A stretch of 64,000 nt of DNA from Ipomoea triloba (lineage: Eukaryota > Streptophyta > Magnoliopsida > Solanales > Convolvulaceae). Position numbers and translations under genes: made by a program. The DNA lies in assembly GCF_003576645.1 (NCBI RefSeq), contig NC_044919.1, positions 32,088,804 through 32,152,803 on the forward strand. Reading direction: 5' to 3'. Shown piece by piece: positions 59,601-64,000 of the stretch. The notes below the pieces were generated by a model. The model was not told the origin of the DNA, ran no database searches, and worked only from the letters and a program-made list of their open reading frames with translations. Position 1 is the stretch's first letter; the number at the start of each line of letters is the position of its first letter.

Positions 59601-61602
59601 GCAATAATAATAGCAATGACTATCGAATGAGTGGACCATGATTGTCATATTAAAAGTTCACAAATTAAAATCTAGTTAACATTATTCTCTAGATTAAAGT
59701 CATTGTATATGATCTTCCTACTTCCTAGTATATATAGTTATAACGCTACAAAGAAAAAAAAAATAGTATTAACTCTTATCCACTGTTACAGTTTATTACC
59801 CATGTTCCGTTCGATGAATTTGTTTAATTTGTGTACGGTTTTAGGCCCGGAAAGTTAAATACTTGGCCATAAAAAGTTGGCCCAGCACCAAATCGGTTGT
59901 TATGCTAGGAGTTGGGTTCATGTTCATAATTTTAAAACTATTATATTCACAATTACAAAATTCTATATTAATAATTTCATAATACTATATTTAACATTAT
60001 AACACAATTTTTGAATCTATATAACAAAATTGTGAATATAGAGTTCAAAAATTGTGAATATAGAATTCAAAAATTGTGAATATTGAGTAGTGTACTTGAG
60101 ATCTAAAATTGTGAATATAGGATTCTAAAATTATGAACATAAAGTTTTAAACTTGTGAACATAGACCCGGTTACACCTTGTGTACCGGTGTCCATATAAC
60201 ATAATTTACAACACCAATTTGTTTTGATCCCATGACAACAAATATATAGGATTTTTTTTATTATTATAATCCAATTTTTTTAATTCATTGGACCATATCT
60301 TATATCCTATAAATTCCCCTCCAACTTAGGGTCGGATTTTAGGACGTGCAAGATGTGCAACAGGACTCCAAAATCTTGGGGGTCCCTAGTCCAACTCTGA
60401 CTTAATAGTTAGTATATGTATTTGTGATTATATTGGCCTAAAATTAGGTTTTTTGCATTTATCTCTTTGCAATTTTTTTTCAGTTCGCAGTTTATTTATA
60501 TTTTGAAAGGGCCTCACTTATTTACCAGCACAGGACCACGCAAATACAAAAATGGCCCTGCTCCAACCCCACTAAGAGATAAATCAAGCCACTTTAGCTT
60601 TCATATTGAATTCACAGACTTCCTCTATCCAACGTTACCTTTTTTTGCTTATTTTCTTTTAAAAAATTTAACTTATTTTCATATTTAATTTGTTGTATTT
60701 AATAGTAATTTTAATAATGCATATAGTTTCTAAATATATAATTTTATATACTAATACTAAATTTAATATTATAAAATTGAATTAAAAATAACTTCAATAA
60801 AATCGTGTTGTAGACACATAAAATGGGGCAAACGAAATACATGTTTATTTGTAATGTACTATAAATTGACTTCTAGTAAGATCATTATATTTTAGTACAA
60901 CTTTATTTGTAGTGTATTGCAAGTTAAAATTAACATATACGGAGTAATACAATAAAAATAAATTTATATTATACTAAAAGTAAATATTCAATAATTTATT
61001 TTACAGTGTATGTAGACCCTAATTAATCCATAATTTAAGCATTGCAACGATTGAAGTTTCCAAGCATGCATGACAAATTTGTGTACATGATATCTTGAGC
61101 AAAAGTAGAATAAAATACGATGAATAATTGAACCGACAAGCGTGCATGACAAATTGGCGGGTACGTATTTTAATACATTACAATATTATTGGACAGTGAA
61201 AATGATATTTATATCGGACCCCAATTATATATCCACTACTTCTATTATTGGATTAATTCACGCTCACCTACCACCCATTACCCACATGTGAATTGTGACA
61301 AACCGACCGTCCCAAAATTTTATTCCTTTCTTTTGAAAGTTTTTATTTATTTATTTTGTTAAAATTAAAGAGAGGGCCCGATGTCTTACACTCTTACATC
61401 AGATACCCTTTTGAGATAGTTTTCACACACGGTAGAGCACTTATGTCAAACGACAATGCATCCTTAACGCTAGAAGGAAGCCCCTCCCACCCCACCCATG
61501 TATTGCCGGAAACACGGATTTATTTAGTCAAGATGTCCGTCACTCCGCTTCAACTTCGAACTTTTACATATTTCATTGATGTTACACATAGGGCCTCTAG
61601 GG
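59601..61602. other. AT-rich spacer
   Basis: No gene. A short local repeat, AATTGTGAATATAG, occurs several times at 60025-60130. Confidence 0.45.
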
Positions 61603-62395
61603 TAGACCTGGCAATTATCGACACGACCCGTTAACACAACACGAAACCGAACACGACAATAACGGGTTAGTGTTTAGCCTTAACATGTCCCGGGTCGTTA
61701 ACGGGTTGACTCGTTAAGAACCCGTTATGTTTTCGTGTCTTAACAGGTCAACCCGTTAAACCTATTAAGAACCCGTTTAACCCGTTAATATTATCGTGTT
61801 AACCTGTTTACACGAACTTGTTTACACACACCTGTTTAGAACCCGCTAAGAACCATTGTCATTTAGGTAAGAACCATTGCCTTTACAAAATATATCATGA
61901 ACATGATTAAGAATGAATTTACTACATTAGGTCAAGATTATACACCAATTATTGATGTTCAACAATATCAAATTTGATTGTTTATTGTGTTCAATTTTAT
62001 TCTAAAAACTAGTATAGACTTCTTTAATTATGATTTTTGGATGTTATTTTTTAACTTTATGAATGTTATAAATTGAATATTTTTTTAGTTTCTTTGATGG
62101 ATTGGATGGTGTGTTTTATTTCTTTTTTATATAATTTAACTTTAAATTTCATTTTTTAATATATCAATAGATTTAGCGGGTTTAAACAGGTTTCGTGTCA
62201 TATCGTGTCGACACGATCTGAAACCCGTTAACAAAACGTGTCTATCGTGTCAACCCGTTTAACCCGTTAACAAATCATGTTCGTGTTTTTGTTATAATTT
62301 TGAACCCGTTAACCTTAACGTGTCGTGTTCGTGTTTAACCTTATCGTGTTCGTGTCGACCTGTTAACGAACCCGTATACACGAATTGCATGTCTA
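61603..62395. mobile_element. Non-autonomous hAT element, 793 bp, with 8-bp target-site duplication
   Basis: Terminal inverted repeats TAGACCTGGCAATT and (reversed right end) TAGACATGCAATT. Flanks CTCTAGGG (61595-61602) and CTCTAAGG (62396-62403) are an 8-bp duplication with one mismatch. Both subterminal regions are packed with AACCCGTTAA/TTAACGGGTT and CGTGT/ACACG motifs in both orientations, as expected for hAT transposase binding sites. The centre is AT-rich without coding. Confidence 0.85.
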
Positions 62396-62831
62396 CTCTA
62401 AGGGGGACTCCCTCCAATTTAAATTTGGAAAAAGTTTATAGTCTTGATTCAAATGTATATTTCCATGAAGAATAATTTTATAACTCTAACTAGCAAAAGT
62501 CAAGATAAATCAATTTAAATTACTCATAATGAATTAACTCAAACATAAATAATTAATAAACATCCCTTACAAGAAATTAAACTTAAAATTATATGATTAT
62601 TATGCTATAACCAGAATTAACTCACTTTTTATTTGTTTTACGATCTTGCACCGATTCGAATCAATCATTGTCTTCCCGCTTTATCACTAGAGCGATGAGC
62701 ACACTGCAAAGTCTACTGTCATTTTGCAGGTAAAACTGCCAGAAATCGGAATCAGAACTCCGTTCCGAATATTTCACGGCATAAAGTCTAAGCTCACTGT
62801 AACTCCGGCAGTTAGGGTTGGACGGCGGAGA

Positions 62832-63608
62832 ATGGCAGAGAAGATCGAATCTGCCGGCTGCGTTTACAGGGATCCAAATGCTCCGGTGGAGGACAGAGTC
62901 AAGGACCTGTTGTCGCGCATGAATCTGAAGGAGAAAATCGGCCAAATGATTCAGATCGATCGCGCCGTCGCCACTCCCTCCGCCATAACTGATTATTTCC
63001 TTGGTAACTTCCTTTTTCTAGCTTGTGATTGGTGCACGTTGTAAGTAAGGAATCGTAGTGTAACTGAAATGTCTGCGTTCCACACAGCTACACGCAGTAA
63101 TCGTAGGTGTAAGCATTTTCTCTCGATGAATGATGTATGAATAAATGGTTAACAAATTGCAGGAAGTATTTTGAGTGGAGGCGGGAGTAAACCGTCTGAT
63201 AATGCTGCATCCGAGGAATGGGCGGATATGATTGATGGATTCCAGAAGGCGGCGCTGGAGACCCGGCTCGGTATTCCGATCATCTACGGAATTGATGCGA
63301 TTCATGGGAACAACAATGTCTATGGTGCCACTGTTTTTCCCCACTTTATTGGGCTCGGAGCTACTAGGTTTGATTAACTTCTGTTTGAATATAGATTGAT
63401 GAGCACTTACAACATTTATCCGTGTATTTATTATGAAAGGTTTAGTGATTCATCTGAATTGAAGTAAAGTTTATGCTTAAATTTTGAGTGACTGATGATA
63501 GGAAATGTGTACTGCAGAGATGCAGATCTAGTGAAGAGAATAGGGGTTGTGACTGCTCTTGAAGTTAGGGCCAGTGGAGCCCAATATGATTTTGCTCCTT
63601 GTGTAGCT
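62832..63608 (+). CDS. Glycoside hydrolase family 3 (beta-glucosidase / glucan exohydrolase-like), 5' part only
   Basis: Three exons (62832-63003, 63163-63367, 63518-63608) with matching phases encode the first 156 or so residues; the gene continues past the window. The start is the first in-frame ATG, giving [22 protein letters not shown]3 N-terminal landmarks: [62 protein letters not shown] and [13 protein letters not shown]. The catalytic Asp lies further downstream and is not visible. There is no signal peptide, as in the At3g47000-type subgroup recalled from Arabidopsis. The substrate is presumably a beta-linked glucan or glucoside. Confidence 0.93.
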
Positions 63609-64000
63609 GTAAGTTTGCAAAGATTGATTTAATTGCTCTGTATCCACAACTTTCTACTGTTGGTGTCTTTAAGAGGAGTGATTGTGATTGTTTTCTTTTA
63701 GTGGAGTAATACTGTTGGTGTCTCCTAGATCCTGCCTAGTGCACATACAGTTTTTATGAAATCTCCAACTTCATTCACCTAAAAAAAGAGTGGAAAAATA
63801 GAGATAGAAAATGGACTATAGTGAGGACGCATAAAGTGCTTGATATGTCAGTCTTACACAAATTGAGAAAAAAAAATTAAATTAGAAACTAAAGTTGAAT
63901 CAATATATTGTGGCTGCCAAATGAAGAAAATATTAAGAGCATCTGAGCATGATCTTCTGTGAAGTACTGAAATGCTTTATTTAACTTCTAGGTTGTATTT

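Overview
The window reads as a nuclear chromosome segment from a eudicot plant. Its genes have GT-AG introns, the spacers are AT-rich, and two nuclear genes (ASA and TSP9) encode what look like plastid transit peptides. Between the genes lie many small plant-type transposable elements: SINE, LINE, Stowaway, hAT, Helitron and LTR relics. Sequence words such as TACGGAGTA and the repeat families suggest an asterid. Convolvulaceae is a guess I cannot confirm.

Layout. 1-1809 (+): 3' part of a CCCH zinc-finger/RRM splicing protein of the RBMX2/C3H25 type. 3145-6335 (+): an intact LRR receptor-like kinase of the Xa21/EFR class (non-RD). 6580-11227 (-): a complete 11-exon plastid anthranilate synthase alpha subunit; its transit-peptide exon was recovered by frame-matching. 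11.2-33 kb: gene-poor repeat land. It holds LINE fragments, a 57-bp x 18 tandem array, long inverted repeats, a nested LTR block, a Helitron terminus and SINEs. 33432-35705 (+): a plastid-type TPR protein. 36-43.5 kb: more repeats, including a LINE inside a Helitron-like relic and a decayed partial duplication of the next gene. 43838-46606 (+): an R2R3-MYB of the MYB98/MYB118 type. 50953-52518 (-): a single-exon CYP86A fatty-acid omega-hydroxylase, with its promoter duplicated next to itself. 56241-56555 (+): TSP9. 58648-58998 (-): a small plant-specific protein. 62832-end (+): 5' part of a family-3 glycoside hydrolase.

The genes do not form a pathway. From memory, however, C3H25 (At3g47120), LRR-RLKs (At3g47090/47110), a TPR protein (At3g47080), TSP9 (At3g47070) and GH3 glucosidases (At3g47000-47050) sit together in Arabidopsis. 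The window therefore looks like a conserved microsyntenic block expanded by repeats.

The most unusual signals are three. First, a set of ultra-short insertions, about 12-30 bp: only a LINE-like 3' motif plus A-tail, each flanked by 15-17 bp target-site duplications. Second, partial duplications of two gene promoters (CYP86A and MYB) whose copies have lost the start codon, TATA box or exons. Third, clear nested-insertion histories that can be read from intact target-site duplications. I found no evidence for a new enzymatic or defence system.
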